Notes: a model not told the origin generated them from the sequence alone. 64,000 nucleotides of DNA from Candidatus Sulfopaludibacter sp. SbA3 (GCA_945888325.1 CAMDAC010000001.1:248001-312000); one strand, 5' to 3'; numbered from the stretch's first letter, positions 32,013 through 41,859 are shown. Numbers and translations are program-made.

Positions 32013-33818
32013 ATGGCCGCCGAAGTTGCCCACGGACCCGATCTGGGCGCCCTCGTGATCCTGCTCGGCTCAGCCGTGATCGCAGTGCCGATCTTCAAGC
32101 GTATCGGTTTTGGCTCGGTGCTCGGCTATCTCGCCGCCGGTCTCGTCATCGGCCCCTTCGGCTTCCGCGTGTTCACCGAGCCTGCGGAAATCCTGCACGT
32201 CGCCGAACTCGGCGTGGTGATGTTCCTCTTTATAATCGGTCTCGAGATGCAGCCCTCGCGGCTGTGGGGGATGCGCAAGGAAATCTTTGGCCTCGGCCTC
32301 GCGCAGGTGCTCACCTGCATCCTGCTGCTCTCCTGGGTCGGGGTCGCGCTCGGCTATTCGCCGCAAACCTCGTTGATCGCGGGCACCGGCTTCGTGCTGA
32401 CCTCCACCGCCATCGTCATGCAGATGCTTCAGGAGCGCGGCGATATCGCCAAGCCGAAGGGGCAGAAGATGGTCTCGATCCTCCTCTTCGAGGATCTCGC
32501 GATCGTGCCGCTGCTCGCCCTGGTCGCCTTCCTCGCGCCGGGGGCAGGGGAAGTGACAATGGCCGAGCGGCTGACCGGCGTCGTAATCGGCCTCGGCGCG
32601 ATCCTCGCGCTGGTCATCGCGGGCCGCTACTTGCTGAATCCCATCTTCCGCATCCTTGCCGCCGCCCGGGCCCGCGAAGTGATGACGGCCGCCGCATTGC
32701 TCGTCGTGCTCGGCGCCGCCTGGGGCATACAGCTCGGCGGGCTTTCGACGGCTATGGGCGCCTTCCTCGCCGGCGTGCTGCTGTCGGAATCGTCCTACCG
32801 CCACGAACTGGAAGCAGATGTCGAACCCTTCCGGGGCATCCTGCTCGGCCTCTTCTTCCTCGCGGTCGGCATGTCGCTGGACCTCAACGTGGTCGCGGAC
32901 AACTGGCAGCTGATCGCCATCAGCGTCGTCGCCTTCACGCTGCTCAAGGCCGCCGGCGTCTACAGCGTCGCCCGCCTGTTCAAGGCCAGCCACCGCGAGG
33001 CGACCGAGCGCACCGTACTGATGACGCAGGGCGGCGAGTTCGCTTTCGTCCTCTACGCCGCCGCGCTCGCGGTCGGCCTGATAAGCGACGAAGGCAGCGC
33101 CATGCTGACCGCCATCATCATCGTCTCGATGCTGCTGACGCCGCTGTTCGTGCTGATCCATGACCGGCTGAAGCCGGAGGTCGAGGTCGATGCCAGCGGC
33201 GTCGAGACGCCGAAGGACGCGACCGGCACGGCGCTGCTGATCGGCTTCGGCCGCTTCGGCCAGATCGTGAGCCAGCCGCTGCTGGCGCGCGGCTATTCCG
33301 TCACCACCATCGACAATGATCCCGAGATGATCCGCGTCGCGGCCTCCTTCGGCTTCAAGGTCTATTTCGGCGATGGCCAGCGGCTCGACATCCTGCACGC
33401 CGCCGGGGCGCATCACGCCTCGTTGATCCTTGTCTGCATCGACGACCGGGCGGCAGCGACCCGGATCGTCCAGCTAGTGCGCCACGAATTCCCGAACACG
33501 CTGCTGCTCGCCCGCGCCTATGACCGGGAGCATGGCATGGAGCTGGTGAAGGCCGGGGTGGACTATCCGGTGCGCGAGACATTCGAGTCCGCCATCAAGT
33601 TCGCCCGCGCGGCGCTGGACCGGCTGGGCGAGCCCGAAGCCGCCATCGACGACGCCATCGAGGAACTCCGCCGCCGCGACGAGGAACGCTTCGCCCTGCA
33701 GCTGACCGGCGGCATGCTGGCCGGCCGCGAACTGATGATCGGCAATGGCGGCAGCGAGAAACCAAAAGACGTCGCCGGGCCGGACACGACGCCGGACGAA
33801 AGCCCGGTTGGCGGTTGA
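32013..33818 (+). CDS. CPA2 monovalent cation:proton antiporter with RCK domain (Kef-type)
   Basis: A 601-residue membrane transporter. The first ~390 residues hold about 12 hydrophobic segments with CPA2 features (FIIGLEMQPSRLWGM, GTGFVLTSTAIVMQML, VLLSESSYRHELEADVEPFRG). A cytoplasmic RCK/TrkA-N domain follows with a Rossmann motif (LLIGFGRFGQIVSQPLL, TIDNDPEMIRVAASFG). The end is charged and low complexity. It exchanges K+ or Na+ for H+, probably under nucleotide or glutathione-adduct control. It is intact and lies 24 bp before trmD. Confidence 0.92.
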   Translation: MAAEVAHGPDLGALVILLGSAVIAVPIFKRIGFGSVLGYLAAGLVIGPFGFRVFTEPAEILHVAELGVVMFLFIIGLEMQPSRLWGMRKEIFGLGLAQVLTCILLLSWVGVALGYSPQTSLIAGTGFVLTSTAIVMQMLQERGDIAKPKGQKMVSILLFEDLAIVPLLALVAFLAPGAGEVTMAERLTGVVIGLGAILALVIAGRYLLNPIFRILAAARAREVMTAAALLVVLGAAWGIQLGGLSTAMGAFLAGVLLSESSYRHELEADVEPFRGILLGLFFLAVGMSLDLNVVADNWQLIAISVVAFTLLKAAGVYSVARLFKASHREATERTVLMTQGGEFAFVLYAAALAVGLISDEGSAMLTAIIIVSMLLTPLFVLIHDRLKPEVEVDASGVETPKDATGTALLIGFGRFGQIVSQPLLARGYSVTTIDNDPEMIRVAASFGFKVYFGDGQRLDILHAAGAHHASLILVCIDDRAAATRIVQLVRHEFPNTLLLARAYDREHGMELVKAGVDYPVRETFESAIKFARAALDRLGEPEAAIDDAIEELRRRDEERFALQLTGGMLAGRELMIGNGGSEKPKDVAGPDTTPDESPVGG

Positions 33819-33842
33819 GCGCCCGCGCGCTAAACCCCGCCC

Positions 33843-34568
33843 ATGTTCACCGCCACCTGCATCACCCTCGTGCCCGAGGCGTATCCCGGCCCGCTCGGCG
33901 CCTCGATCCTGGGCCGGTCGCGCGCCGAAGGCATCTGGGGGCTCGAAACTGTGGACCTGCGCACCTTCGGCCTCGGCAAGCACCGCAAGGTCGATGACAC
34001 GCCGGCCGGGGGCGGGGCGGGCCTGGTTTTGCGTGCCGATGTGGCCGCTGCCGCCCTGGACAGTGTTCCGGCCAATGGCCGCCCCCTCGTTTACCTTTCC
34101 CCGCGCGGCCCCCGGTTTAACCATCAAATGGCCCGTGACTGGGCGGCGGGGCCAGGCGTCGTTCTGTTCTGCGGCCGGTTCGAGGGCCTCGACGAGCGGG
34201 TGATCGAGGCGCGGGGGATGCAGGAAGTCTCGCTGGGGGACTTTGTTCTCGCCGGCGGGGATGTTGCGGCTATGGCGATGGTCGAGGCGGCAGTGCGGCT
34301 TTTGCCCGGTGTGGCGGGCAATGCGGCCTCTCTGACCGGGGAATCCTTCGAGACCGGCCTGCTGGAACACCCCCAGTATACCCAGCCCAGGGAGTGGGAG
34401 GGGCGGGGGATTCCGGACATTCTCCTCTCCGGCGACCACAAGCGCATAGAAGAGTGGCGTCTGGACCGCTCAAAGGCGTTGACTTTTGACCGCCGCCCCG
34501 ATTTATACGCCGCTTACTCCCGACCCCCCACATTTGTTGCGCCGGAGACTGGCGATGAACCTGATTAA
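33843..34568 (+). CDS. trmD: tRNA (guanine-37-N1)-methyltransferase
   Basis: A 241-residue SPOUT-class enzyme that adds m1G37 to tRNA to prevent frameshifting. Diagnostic blocks are [74 protein letters not shown] and [18 protein letters not shown]. The start [19 protein letters not shown] is standard. Its last 14 bases overlap rplS, so translation is probably coupled. Confidence 0.95.
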   Translation: MFTATCITLVPEAYPGPLGASILGRSRAEGIWGLETVDLRTFGLGKHRKVDDTPAGGGAGLVLRADVAAAALDSVPANGRPLVYLSPRGPRFNHQMARDWAAGPGVVLFCGRFEGLDERVIEARGMQEVSLGDFVLAGGDVAAMAMVEAAVRLLPGVAGNAASLTGESFETGLLEHPQYTQPREWEGRGIPDILLSGDHKRIEEWRLDRSKALTFDRRPDLYAAYSRPPTFVAPETGDEPD

Positions 34569-35118
34569 AGAGCTTGAGACGGCCGAAATGGCCCGCGTTC
34601 TCGGCGACAAGAAAATTCCGACCTTCTCGCCCGGCGACACGCTGGCGGTGAACGTCAAGATCAAGGAAGGCGACCGTGAGCGCGTCCAGCGCTACGAAGG
34701 CGTCTGCATCGCCCGCGCCGGTCAGGGCCTCAACGAGAGCTTCACGGTCCGCAAGATCTCCTTCGGTGAAGGCGTCGAGCGCGTTTTCCCGGTGGTCTCG
34801 CCGCTGATCGACTCGATCGAAGTGGTCCGCAAGGGCCGCGTCCGCCGCGCGAAACTCTACTATCTGCGCGACCTGCGCGGCAAAGGTGCCCGTATCGCCG
34901 AGCGCACCACCGGCCACGGCATCGAAACCCAGGAACTGGCCGTTTCGAAAACCGAGCGCCGCCGCCAGAAGGACGCCGAAAAGGTCGCCCGCAAGGACAC
35001 TGCTGCCAAGGCCCGCGCTGAAGCCGCTGAAGCCGCCGCTGCTGCCGAGGCTGTCGCCGCTGCAGAAGCCGCCGAAGCTGCTGCTGCCGCCGCTGCTGAA
35101 AAGCCCGCCGAAGAATAG
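34555..35118 (+). CDS. rplS: 50S ribosomal protein L19
   Basis: A 187-residue protein at the 30S-50S interface. The core (about residues 1-120) is canonical: [46 protein letters not shown] and [39 protein letters not shown] ~65-residue Ala/Glu/Lys-rich C-terminal extension is unusually long. The start at MNLIKELE is chosen over the upstream ORF start because it matches the family and has GGAG before it. A terminator follows. Confidence 0.95.
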   Translation: MNLIKELETAEMARVLGDKKIPTFSPGDTLAVNVKIKEGDRERVQRYEGVCIARAGQGLNESFTVRKISFGEGVERVFPVVSPLIDSIEVVRKGRVRRAKLYYLRDLRGKGARIAERTTGHGIETQELAVSKTERRRQKDAEKVARKDTAAKARAEAAEAAAAAEAVAAAEAAEAAAAAAAEKPAEE

Positions 35119-35146
35119 GTTTCTGCTCAAGGCCCAACCTCCAAAG

Positions 35147-35174
35147 CGCCCTTGCCTTGCGGCAGGGGCGTTTT
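35147..35174 (+). terminator. Rho-independent terminator after rplS
   Basis: CGCCCTTGCC / GGCAGGGGCG, a 10-bp stem with a TTGC loop and one G-T pair, is followed by TTTT. It starts 28 bp after the rplS stop and closes the ffh-rplS region. Confidence 0.85.
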
Positions 35175-35240
35175 CGCATTTGACAGGCTTCCTTCCTGCA
35201 GCGCCGCCGCTATTGTGCGGCGCGCAAGAGCGAGACCGAA

Positions 35241-36638
35241 ATGCCCCGCAAGACCCTCTACGACAAGATCTGGGACGCGCATGTCGTCCATACCGACGCC
35301 GCCTCCGGCGAGAGCCTCCTCTATATTGACCTCCACCTCATCCATGAGGTGACAACCCCGCAGGCGTTTGACGGCCTGAAGGTCGCGGGCCGCCGGGTGC
35401 GCCGGCCGGAGCTGACCCTTGCAGTTGCCGATCACAATACGCCGACCGAGAACCAGTCGCTCGGCCTTGCGGGCGTCAAGGATTCCGAAGCGCGCAACCA
35501 GCTCGAGACGCTGACGCGCAATGTCGCCGAATACGGCATTCAGTTCTTCCCGATGGGCGACATCAACAATGGCATCGTCCACGTCGTCGGGCCGGAGCAG
35601 GGGCGCACCCAGCCCGGCATGACGATTGTCTGCGGTGACAGCCATACCTCCACCCATGGCGCCTTTGGCGCGCTGGCGCATGGTATCGGCACGTCCGAGG
35701 TCGAGCATGTGCTCGCCACGCAAACGCTCCGGGCCCGGAAGATGCTGAACATGGCCGTCGAAGTGTCCGGCCGCTTGCGCGAAGGCGTCACGGCGAAGGA
35801 CCTTGCCCTCCATATCATCGCCATCACCGGCACGGCCGGCGGCACCGGCTATGTCATCGAATACCGGGGCGACGCGGTCCGCGCCCTGTCGATGGAAGGG
35901 CGGATGACGCTGTGCAACCTCTCCATCGAAGGCGGTGCCCGCGCGGGTCTCGTCGCCCCTGACGAGAAGACGTTCGCCTATGTGAAGGGCCGCCCCGCCG
36001 CGCCGAAGGGCGGCGCCTGGGAGATGGCGGAGCGCTACTGGCAGACCCTGCGCTCGGACGACGACGCGGTGTTCGACCATGTGTTGACGATCAAGGGCGA
36101 AGAGGTCGAGCCGACCGTGACCTGGGGCACGAGCCCCGAGCAGGGGATTGCCCTCTCCGCCAATATTCCGCGCCCGGAAGATTTCGCCGATCCGGTGAAG
36201 GCGGCCGCCTGCGAACGCGCGCTCGCCTATATGGGTCTTGAAGGCGGCAAGCCGATTGCGGGCACGCCGGTCCAGCGCGTCTTCATCGGCTCGTGCACCA
36301 ACTCGCGCATCGAAGACCTGCGTGCCGCCGCTGCCATCGCGAAGACCGGCAAGGTCGCTGCAGGAGTGCGCGCCATGGTCGTGCCCGGCTCCGGTCTTGT
36401 TCGTGCGCAGGCGGAGGAGGAGGGCCTTGATCAGGTTTTCTTCGAAGCTGGATTCGAATGGCGCGAGCCGGGTTGTTCCATGTGCCTTGGCATGAACCCG
36501 GACATCCTCGCGCCTGGCGAGCGCTGCGCTTCGACCTCCAACCGCAATTTCGAAGGCCGTCAGGGCCGGGGTGGCCGCACCCACCTGATGAGCCCCCAGC
36601 TTGCTGCCCGCGCCGCCCTCACGGGCGTCATCGGTTAA
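35241..36638 (+). CDS. leuC: 3-isopropylmalate dehydratase large subunit
   Basis: A 465-residue aconitase-family subunit that isomerises 2- to 3-isopropylmalate in leucine synthesis together with LeuD. The [4Fe-4S] Cys ligands are visible in [31 protein letters not shown] and [11 protein letters not shown]. It starts [16 protein letters not shown], typical for LeuC. LeuD is encoded 4.6 kb downstream rather than adjacent, with bioB, cysK and others in between. The ORF and length are normal. Confidence 0.97.
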   Translation: MPRKTLYDKIWDAHVVHTDAASGESLLYIDLHLIHEVTTPQAFDGLKVAGRRVRRPELTLAVADHNTPTENQSLGLAGVKDSEARNQLETLTRNVAEYGIQFFPMGDINNGIVHVVGPEQGRTQPGMTIVCGDSHTSTHGAFGALAHGIGTSEVEHVLATQTLRARKMLNMAVEVSGRLREGVTAKDLALHIIAITGTAGGTGYVIEYRGDAVRALSMEGRMTLCNLSIEGGARAGLVAPDEKTFAYVKGRPAAPKGGAWEMAERYWQTLRSDDDAVFDHVLTIKGEEVEPTVTWGTSPEQGIALSANIPRPEDFADPVKAAACERALAYMGLEGGKPIAGTPVQRVFIGSCTNSRIEDLRAAAAIAKTGKVAAGVRAMVVPGSGLVRAQAEEEGLDQVFFEAGFEWREPGCSMCLGMNPDILAPGERCASTSNRNFEGRQGRGGRTHLMSPQLAARAALTGVIG

Positions 36639-36665
36639 TCCGCTTACAGACAAAGGAACGCGACC

Positions 36666-37622
36666 ATGGCCTTCGATCTTGCCCCCCGTCAGGACTGGAC
36701 CCTCGAAGAGATCGCGGCGGTTTATGAACTCCCGCTCGACCAGCTGATGGCCCGCGCGCTCGCCGTGAAGGCCGCCAACTGGCCGGATGGCGCGGTGCAG
36801 AAATCCCAGCTGCTGTCGATCAAGACCGGCGGCTGCCCCGAGGATTGCGGGTATTGCAGCCAGTCCGCCAAGTTCGACACCGGCCTCAAGGCCGAGAAAC
36901 TTCTCCCCCTCGAAGAGGTCGTCGAGACGGCCCGCCGGGCGAAAGCCAATGGGGCGGACCGGTTCTGCATGGGCGCGGCCTGGCGCTCGCTCAAGGACCG
37001 GGACCTGCCGAAGGTGGCCGAGATGATTTCTGCCGTGAAGGCGGAAGGTCTCGAGACCTGTGTTACGTTGGGCATGCTCGAGGAAGGACAGGCCGAAGCG
37101 CTGAAGGCGGCCGGGCTCGACTATTACAACCATAACCTCGACACTTCGCGCGAATATTACGGCGAAGTCGTCAGCACACGCACTTATGACGACCGGCTGG
37201 AAACCCTCGGGCGGTGCCGCACCGCCGGCATCAAGCTCTGCTGCGGCGGCATCCTCGGCATGGGCGAATCCCGCGCGGACCGGGTCGGGCTGATCCACGA
37301 ACTCTCCAAGCTGACGCCGCATCCGGAAAGCGTGCCGGTCAACAAGCTCGTGCCGATCAAGGGTACGCCGCTCGGAAACAGCGAAGAGCTCGACACGCTG
37401 GAACTCACCCGCGCCATTGCCACCTGCCGCATCGTCTTCCCGCAAAGCTGGGTGCGCCTCTCGGCGGGCCGCGAGTCGATGAGCCCGGAAGGCCAGGCGC
37501 TGTGCCTGCTCGCCGGCGCCAATTCCATCTTCGTTGGCGACCGCCTGCTGACCACGCCGCTGCCGGGGGCGGACAAGGATGCGAAGCTGCTGGAGTCGGT
37601 GGGCGGTTGCGCGAAGTGCTGA
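36666..37622 (+). CDS. bioB: Biotin synthase
   Basis: A 318-residue radical-SAM enzyme converting dethiobiotin to biotin. The SAM-cluster motif CPEDCGYC is in [18 protein letters not shown]. Further family blocks are [47 protein letters not shown] and [38 protein letters not shown]. It follows leuC by 27 bp and is probably co-transcribed. No other bio genes are in the window. AAAGGAACGCG provides the RBS. Confidence 0.96.
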   Translation: MAFDLAPRQDWTLEEIAAVYELPLDQLMARALAVKAANWPDGAVQKSQLLSIKTGGCPEDCGYCSQSAKFDTGLKAEKLLPLEEVVETARRAKANGADRFCMGAAWRSLKDRDLPKVAEMISAVKAEGLETCVTLGMLEEGQAEALKAAGLDYYNHNLDTSREYYGEVVSTRTYDDRLETLGRCRTAGIKLCCGGILGMGESRADRVGLIHELSKLTPHPESVPVNKLVPIKGTPLGNSEELDTLELTRAIATCRIVFPQSWVRLSAGRESMSPEGQALCLLAGANSIFVGDRLLTTPLPGADKDAKLLESVGGCAKC

Positions 37623-38004
37623 GGGTTTAATTCGCGAGTTTTTCGGATTTGGTGAGCTGTTTTTCCGGTTTTGACGGGGGTCAAGGCCAGAATTCTCTGT
37701 GGAAACAGGGTGTTTGGGCGTGCCGGGTGCGTGCAATCCCTCTCTTTGCCTCTCGTTCCGTATTCATTTCTCTCCGTTTTCGTCTCGTTCAGTGTCGTTC
37801 TTTTCTCAAAGGTTCTCACTTTTTATCATTTGCTCTCGCTTGGGTGCGGCGGGGTGGGCATGTTCCGGGGGCGGAGGGGTTTGCGGTCTGCACGGATTAT
37901 ACATCCGGTGCGCAGGGTGGGGCGTTCGATTTGGGAAGTATTTTGTAGCGGGTTGATTTTGCTGGGGTGGGGGGTGCGGGGATGTAGGCGTAAGTCGCGT
38001 CGAA

Positions 38005-38027
38005 CCCCTCTCCCGGAGGGAGAGGGG
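38005..38027 (+). repeat. Palindrome CCCCTCTCCC-GGA-GGGAGAGGGG, copy 1
   Basis: A perfect 10-bp stem with a 3-nt loop, followed by CAGGGGTGAGGG. The same architecture occurs in reverse orientation 52 bp further on. This resembles the short dispersed palindromes found between genes in many proteobacteria. Confidence 0.65.
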
Positions 38028-38078
38028 CAGGGGTGAGGGACTTGAGGTTTGACAATGCGGCTAGCCCCTCATCCCCAA

Positions 38079-38103
38079 CCCCTTCTCCCCATGGGAGAAG
38101 GGG
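38079..38103 (-). repeat. Palindrome CCCCTTCTCCC-CAT-GGGAGAAGGGG, copy 2 (inverted)
   Basis: A perfect 11-bp stem, preceded by CCCCTCATCCCCAA. On the minus strand it reads stem then TTGGGGATGAGGGG, matching copy 1 with its CAGGGGTGAGGG tail. The two copies therefore face each other. Confidence 0.65.
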
Positions 38104-38212
38104 CTTGAATGAATGCGCACCCTTCAGCCCAGCTAAACAAGCGCATCGGTTGCGTATCCCGGCGCACGGGCCGATATTCGGGCTTCAAGTTTATCTCTGA
38201 AGGGAGACAGCC

Positions 38213-39196
38213 ATGTCCGGAACCGTGAAACTCGAGAGCGGTGTGACGCTCGATGGCCCGCGGGGGCGGGTGTATGGGTCGATCCTGGAGACGATCGGGT
38301 CAACGCCGCTGGTGCGGGCGGAGAAGTTTGCGAAGGCCGAAGGCGTCAAGGCGGACCTGCTGTTCAAGCTCGAATTCTTCAATCCGCTGGCGAGCGTGAA
38401 GGACCGGATCGGCCTCGCAATGATCCTGGGCCTTGAGGCCGAGGGCAGGCTGAAGCCGGGCGGGACACTGATCGAGCCGACTTCGGGGAACACGGGTATT
38501 GGCCTCGCGTTCGTCGCGGCGCAGCGCGGCTACCGCCTGATCCTGACGATGCCGGAATCGATGTCGATCGAGCGGCGCAAGATGCTGGCCTATCTCGGCG
38601 CCGAGCTGGAGCTGACGCCGAAAGAGAAGGGGATGGGCGGCGCCATCGCCAAGGCGAAGGAGCTGCTGGAATCGATCCCCGGTTCGGTCAGCCCGAGCCA
38701 GTTCGACAATCCGGCGAACCCCGCGATCCACGAGAAGACGACCGCCGAGGAAATCTGGGCGGATACCGCCGGCAAGGTCGATGCGGTCATCGCCGGCATC
38801 GGCACGGGCGGCACGTTCACCGGCGTCGGCCGCGTGCTGAAACCGCGCAAGCCGGGGCTGCGGATGTTTGCCGTCGAGCCGGAAGCCTCGCCTGTGCTCT
38901 CCGGCGGCGCACCGGGGCCGCACATGATCCAGGGCATCGGCGCCGGTTTCATTCCTGGCAATGCGGATACGAGCCTGATCGATGAAGTGCTGAAAGTGTC
39001 GAACAGCGACGCGATTGCCGCGGCGCGAAAGCTCGCCCGACTCGAGGGCATTCCGGGCGGCATCTCCTCCGGCGCGGCGGCGCATGCGGCGGTGCAGCTC
39101 GGCAAGCGGCCGGACATGGCGGGCATGACGATCGTGGTGATCCTCGCGAGCTTTGCGGAGCGGTATGTGTCGACGGCGTTGTTTGAGGGGCTTTAG
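38213..39196 (+). CDS. cysK: Cysteine synthase A (O-acetylserine sulfhydrylase)
   Basis: A 327-residue PLP enzyme making cysteine from O-acetylserine and sulfide. The PLP lysine lies in [17 protein letters not shown]. The substrate loop is [15 protein letters not shown]. The phosphate-binding glycine loop is [16 protein letters not shown]. The C-terminal [14 protein letters not shown] block is also present. It starts [15 protein letters not shown] after a GAAGGGAGACAG RBS. It has an N-terminal extension of about 20 residues compared with E. coli CysK. It stands alone after the long intergenic region. Confidence 0.95.
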   Translation: MSGTVKLESGVTLDGPRGRVYGSILETIGSTPLVRAEKFAKAEGVKADLLFKLEFFNPLASVKDRIGLAMILGLEAEGRLKPGGTLIEPTSGNTGIGLAFVAAQRGYRLILTMPESMSIERRKMLAYLGAELELTPKEKGMGGAIAKAKELLESIPGSVSPSQFDNPANPAIHEKTTAEEIWADTAGKVDAVIAGIGTGGTFTGVGRVLKPRKPGLRMFAVEPEASPVLSGGAPGPHMIQGIGAGFIPGNADTSLIDEVLKVSNSDAIAAARKLARLEGIPGGISSGAAAHAAVQLGKRPDMAGMTIVVILASFAERYVSTALFEGL

Positions 39197-39291
39197 CGCG
39201 GAGCGGGTCGGTTGGGGCGTCGGATTTCGGCCTGCGGCCTCTATCCGACCTACAAGGCGCGATGCGACTTTGCCTTCAAGTTGTGGGGCAT

Positions 39292-39570
39292 ATGAAAGCC
39301 GTGATGAGCAATTACCGCCTAGCCCTGTTGCTACGACCAATCATGTTGGTTTTGATTCCTGTCGTATTCCTCTTGATCGGGTTGTCCGACGAGCCCATGC
39401 GGACTTCGATTTTCTCTGCCTTCTTTGTGTCCATGGCTGGCTTTGCATTTTATCTGCGATGCGCTCTTTGCCATCAAAGCATCTTCAGAAAGAGCGCAAG
39501 GGGTTTATCCGGCTTTAGTTTCGAGCCCAGCAGGGTTTGCGCTAAATGTGGTGCCGCGTTGGACACGTGA
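39292..39570 (+). CDS. Small membrane protein with zinc-ribbon-like Cys pairs
   Basis: About 92 residues: two hydrophobic segments (LLLRPIMLVLIPVVFLLIG and IFSAFFVSMAGFAFYL) and then two CxxC pairs, CALCHQ and CAKCGA, about 34 residues apart. These could bind zinc as a treble-clef or ribbon. The base composition is less GC-rich than its neighbours. The start is uncertain: ATG 39262, 39292 and 39304 are all possible. I do not recognise a family. It lies between cysK and a GST with no obvious operon partner. Confidence 0.5.
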   Translation: MKAVMSNYRLALLLRPIMLVLIPVVFLLIGLSDEPMRTSIFSAFFVSMAGFAFYLRCALCHQSIFRKSARGLSGFSFEPSRVCAKCGAALDT

Positions 39571-39706
39571 TGATCTTCGACCTGAAGCCCCGATGAGCAT
39601 CGAGTCGCAAAGCGACTCTGTCTGGCTTCCAGTCCAATACGGCAGGGCTCGCCAAGTTCAGGGGTAGGGTGGTAACTGCGGGGGATAAAGCATCCGAGGA
39701 AACATC

Positions 39707-40342
39707 ATGGCTCGTTACACCTTGCACGGCATCTTTGCGTCCGGCCCCACCTACAAGGCGGCGCTGATGCTGCGCCTGACGGCCACGCCGTTCGACTATG
39801 AGCATGTCGACCTGCGCGCCGGGGCGCACAAGGCGGACGCCTTCCTCGTCAAGAACCGCTACGGCCAGGTGCCGGTGCTGGAAGACAGCCAGACGGATTA
39901 TTGCCTCTGCCAGTCGTCCGTGATCCTCGACTATCTCGCCGACGAGACCGGAAAGTTCGGCGGCAAGGACCGGGGCGAGCGGCTGCGGGCGCGGGAATGG
40001 CAGCTGTGGGGGGCGGGCACGCTGACCACCGGCATCTATCGCACGCGGGCGCTGAAGCTCGGCTTCTTCAAGTTTCCCGAACAGGTCGCCGAGGCGAACC
40101 TGCAGTCCGCGCTGGGCGGCCTGAAGGAGCTGAACACGCTGCTGGATGGCCGCGAGTGGCTGGTCGGCAAGGGCGCGACGATTGCCGATATCGATCTCTA
40201 CGGCATCGCCGCCTATGCTCCGCAGGCGGGCATTGACCTCGCGCCGTATGGCAATGTCCGCAAATGGCTCGCCCGGGTCGAGGCGCTGCCGGGCTTCAAG
40301 GGCGTCAACGATTGCCTGCCGCAGACCAGCGTGAAGGCATGA
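39707..40342 (+). CDS. Glutathione S-transferase family protein
   Basis: A 211-residue canonical-length GST. The thioredoxin-like N domain has YTLHGIFASGPTYKAALMLRL, a cis-Pro motif in YGQVPVLED and the glutathione-binding QSSVILDYLADE. The helical C domain contains WLVGKGATIADIDLYGIAAY and ends ALPGFKGVNDCLPQ. Its stop overlaps the start of the VOC protein gene (ATGA), so the two may act in the same detoxification pathway. The substrate is unknown. Confidence 0.9.
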   Translation: MARYTLHGIFASGPTYKAALMLRLTATPFDYEHVDLRAGAHKADAFLVKNRYGQVPVLEDSQTDYCLCQSSVILDYLADETGKFGGKDRGERLRAREWQLWGAGTLTTGIYRTRALKLGFFKFPEQVAEANLQSALGGLKELNTLLDGREWLVGKGATIADIDLYGIAAYAPQAGIDLAPYGNVRKWLARVEALPGFKGVNDCLPQTSVKA

Positions 40343-41187
40343 TCGACGGCGTCGATCACATCGTGATCCTCGCGCCCGAGATCGAGGCGGGCACGGCGGT
40401 GTATGCTGCGCTGCTCGGGCGGGCGCCGGACTGGCGGGCGGTGAGTGATACGGGGGCGGCGACGGCGCTGTTCCAGCTTGGCAATACGGCGCTCGAGCTT
40501 GTCGCGCCGTCCGGGCACGGAGCATCGGCAGAGCACCTGCGGGCGCGAATCACGGAGGAGGGGCCGGGCCTCAAGTCGCTGGCTTTCCGCTCGACCGACA
40601 TTGCGGGTGATCATCGTGCGATGTCGCGCCTCGCGCTGTCGCCGACGGCTGTCGAAGAGGCGCTGAGCGAGGATATGGCGCGGGAAGCGCGCCGGACCTG
40701 GCGCAGTTTTCGCGTGCCGCCGGAGCATACCGCCGGCATCCGTTGGTTTTTCGTGGCGCCGGAGGAAGGCGCGCTGGAGCCGGCCGAAGTGCCGCTCGGC
40801 CATGTCCATGCGCTCGATCACTTCGTGATCAACACGCCGAACCCGGACCGGGCGATGGCGCTGTATGGCGCCAAGCTCGGCCTGCGGCTGGCGCTCGACC
40901 GCTCGGCGCCGGAATGGGGCGTGCGGCTGATCTTCTTCCGCACCGGCGGCCTGACGGTCGAGATCGCGCACCGGCTGGGGCAAGGGGAGGATGCTGCCGG
41001 GCCGGACAATTTCTGGGGCCTGACTTGGCGCGTCGGCGATATCGAGGCCGCGCATGACCGGCTCGCGGGGCTCGGCTTCAACGTCTCCGATGTCCGCACC
41101 GGGCGCCGCGCGGGCACCCGCGTCTTCACCGTCCGCGACGGGACGATGGGCGTGCCCACCCTGTTCATTTCCGGCGGCGTGGATTAA
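40339..41187 (+). CDS. VOC/glyoxalase-superfamily protein (two VOC modules)
   Basis: A 282-residue protein. One VOC module starts MIDGVDHIVILAPEIEAGTAVYAALLGR. A second starts VHALDHFVINTPNPDRAMALYGAKLGLRLALD and continues VRLIFFRTGGLTVEIAHRL. Metal-ligand candidates are the His of VDHIV, the Glu of ALELVAPSG, the His of LDHFV and the Glu of TVEIAH. This is a dioxygenase, glyoxalase or lyase-type fold. It is coupled to the upstream GST by a four-base overlap. The precise reaction cannot be read from sequence. Confidence 0.82.
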   Translation: MIDGVDHIVILAPEIEAGTAVYAALLGRAPDWRAVSDTGAATALFQLGNTALELVAPSGHGASAEHLRARITEEGPGLKSLAFRSTDIAGDHRAMSRLALSPTAVEEALSEDMAREARRTWRSFRVPPEHTAGIRWFFVAPEEGALEPAEVPLGHVHALDHFVINTPNPDRAMALYGAKLGLRLALDRSAPEWGVRLIFFRTGGLTVEIAHRLGQGEDAAGPDNFWGLTWRVGDIEAAHDRLAGLGFNVSDVRTGRRAGTRVFTVRDGTMGVPTLFISGGVD

Positions 41188-41196
41188 AAACGCCGC

Positions 41197-41826
41197 ATGA
41201 CCCCGTTCACTGCCCTTACCGGAACTGCTGCGCCGCTGCTCGAGAAGGGCAAGCCGATGTCGAATGTCGACACCGACATGATCATTCCCAAGCAGTTCCT
41301 GAAGACGACGACGCGCACGGGCCTTGCGACCGGGCTGTTCCATGAGCTGAAGACCAAGGCGGATGGTTCGCCGGATCCGGGCTTCGTGCTCAACCGGCCG
41401 GAGTACGCGAAAGCGTCGATCCTGATTGCGGGCGAGAATTTCGGCTGCGGCTCGTCGCGCGAGCACGCGCCTTGGGCGCTGCTGGACCAGGGCATCACCT
41501 GCGTGATCGCCCCGAGCTTTGCCGACATCTTCCACAACAACTGCTACAAGAACGGCATCCTGCCGGTGCGGCTGCCGGTGGATGTGTGCGAGAAGCTGGC
41601 GAAGGCGGCCGGGGGCGCGAACCATGTGTTCACCGTGGACCTTGCGACGCAAACCGTGACGACGCCGGACGGCGAGGTGCACAGGTTCGACGTCGATCCG
41701 GGGCGCAAGTCGAACCTGATGGCCGGGCTCGACGAGATCGGCGCCTCGCTGACCGCCGCGCCGCAGATCGATACGTTCGAGGCGCAGCGCCGCCTCGCCA
41801 CCCCCTGGCTCGAACCCGCCCGCTGA
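41197..41826 (+). CDS. leuD: 3-isopropylmalate dehydratase small subunit
   Basis: A 209-residue partner of LeuC. It begins [37 protein letters not shown] and carries the catalytic [18 protein letters not shown] loop and [15 protein letters not shown]. The length is standard. It starts nine bases after the VOC gene, so it may be transcribed with it. LeuB lies about 1.3 kb downstream, after two small lipoprotein genes and an ABM protein. Confidence 0.95.
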   Translation: MTPFTALTGTAAPLLEKGKPMSNVDTDMIIPKQFLKTTTRTGLATGLFHELKTKADGSPDPGFVLNRPEYAKASILIAGENFGCGSSREHAPWALLDQGITCVIAPSFADIFHNNCYKNGILPVRLPVDVCEKLAKAAGGANHVFTVDLATQTVTTPDGEVHRFDVDPGRKSNLMAGLDEIGASLTAAPQIDTFEAQRRLATPWLEPAR

Positions 41827-41859
41827 CGGTTCGCGGGCCGCAACCGGAGACACGACCTG

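Larger units (their letters stand above)
37623..38212. other. 590-bp intergenic region between bioB and cysK
   Basis: No convincing gene. The first ~330 bp are T-rich and pyrimidine-biased (TCTCTTTGCC, TTTTCGTCTCG, CTTTTTATCATTTG) and clearly lower in GC than the surroundings. The overlapping ORFs at 37649-38036 lack family features. The last ~200 bp hold two related palindromes in opposite orientation (listed separately) and the cysK leader with GAAGGGAGACAG as RBS. Confidence 0.65.

Noticed and set aside
35175-35240. TTGACA -35 box upstream of leuC
   Set aside because: The nearest TATTGT lies 25 bp downstream, too far for a normal promoter spacer.
35127-37736. 869-residue open frame on the minus strand
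   Set aside because: It runs antisense through leuC and bioB, both certain genes with full catalytic motifs. The translation is Arg/His/Gly-rich with no domain. A GC-rich codon artefact.
37649-38036. Overlapping ORFs in the bioB-cysK gap
   Set aside because: No domain, no plausible RBS, and Ser/Phe/Arg composition reflecting the T-rich DNA rather than a protein.
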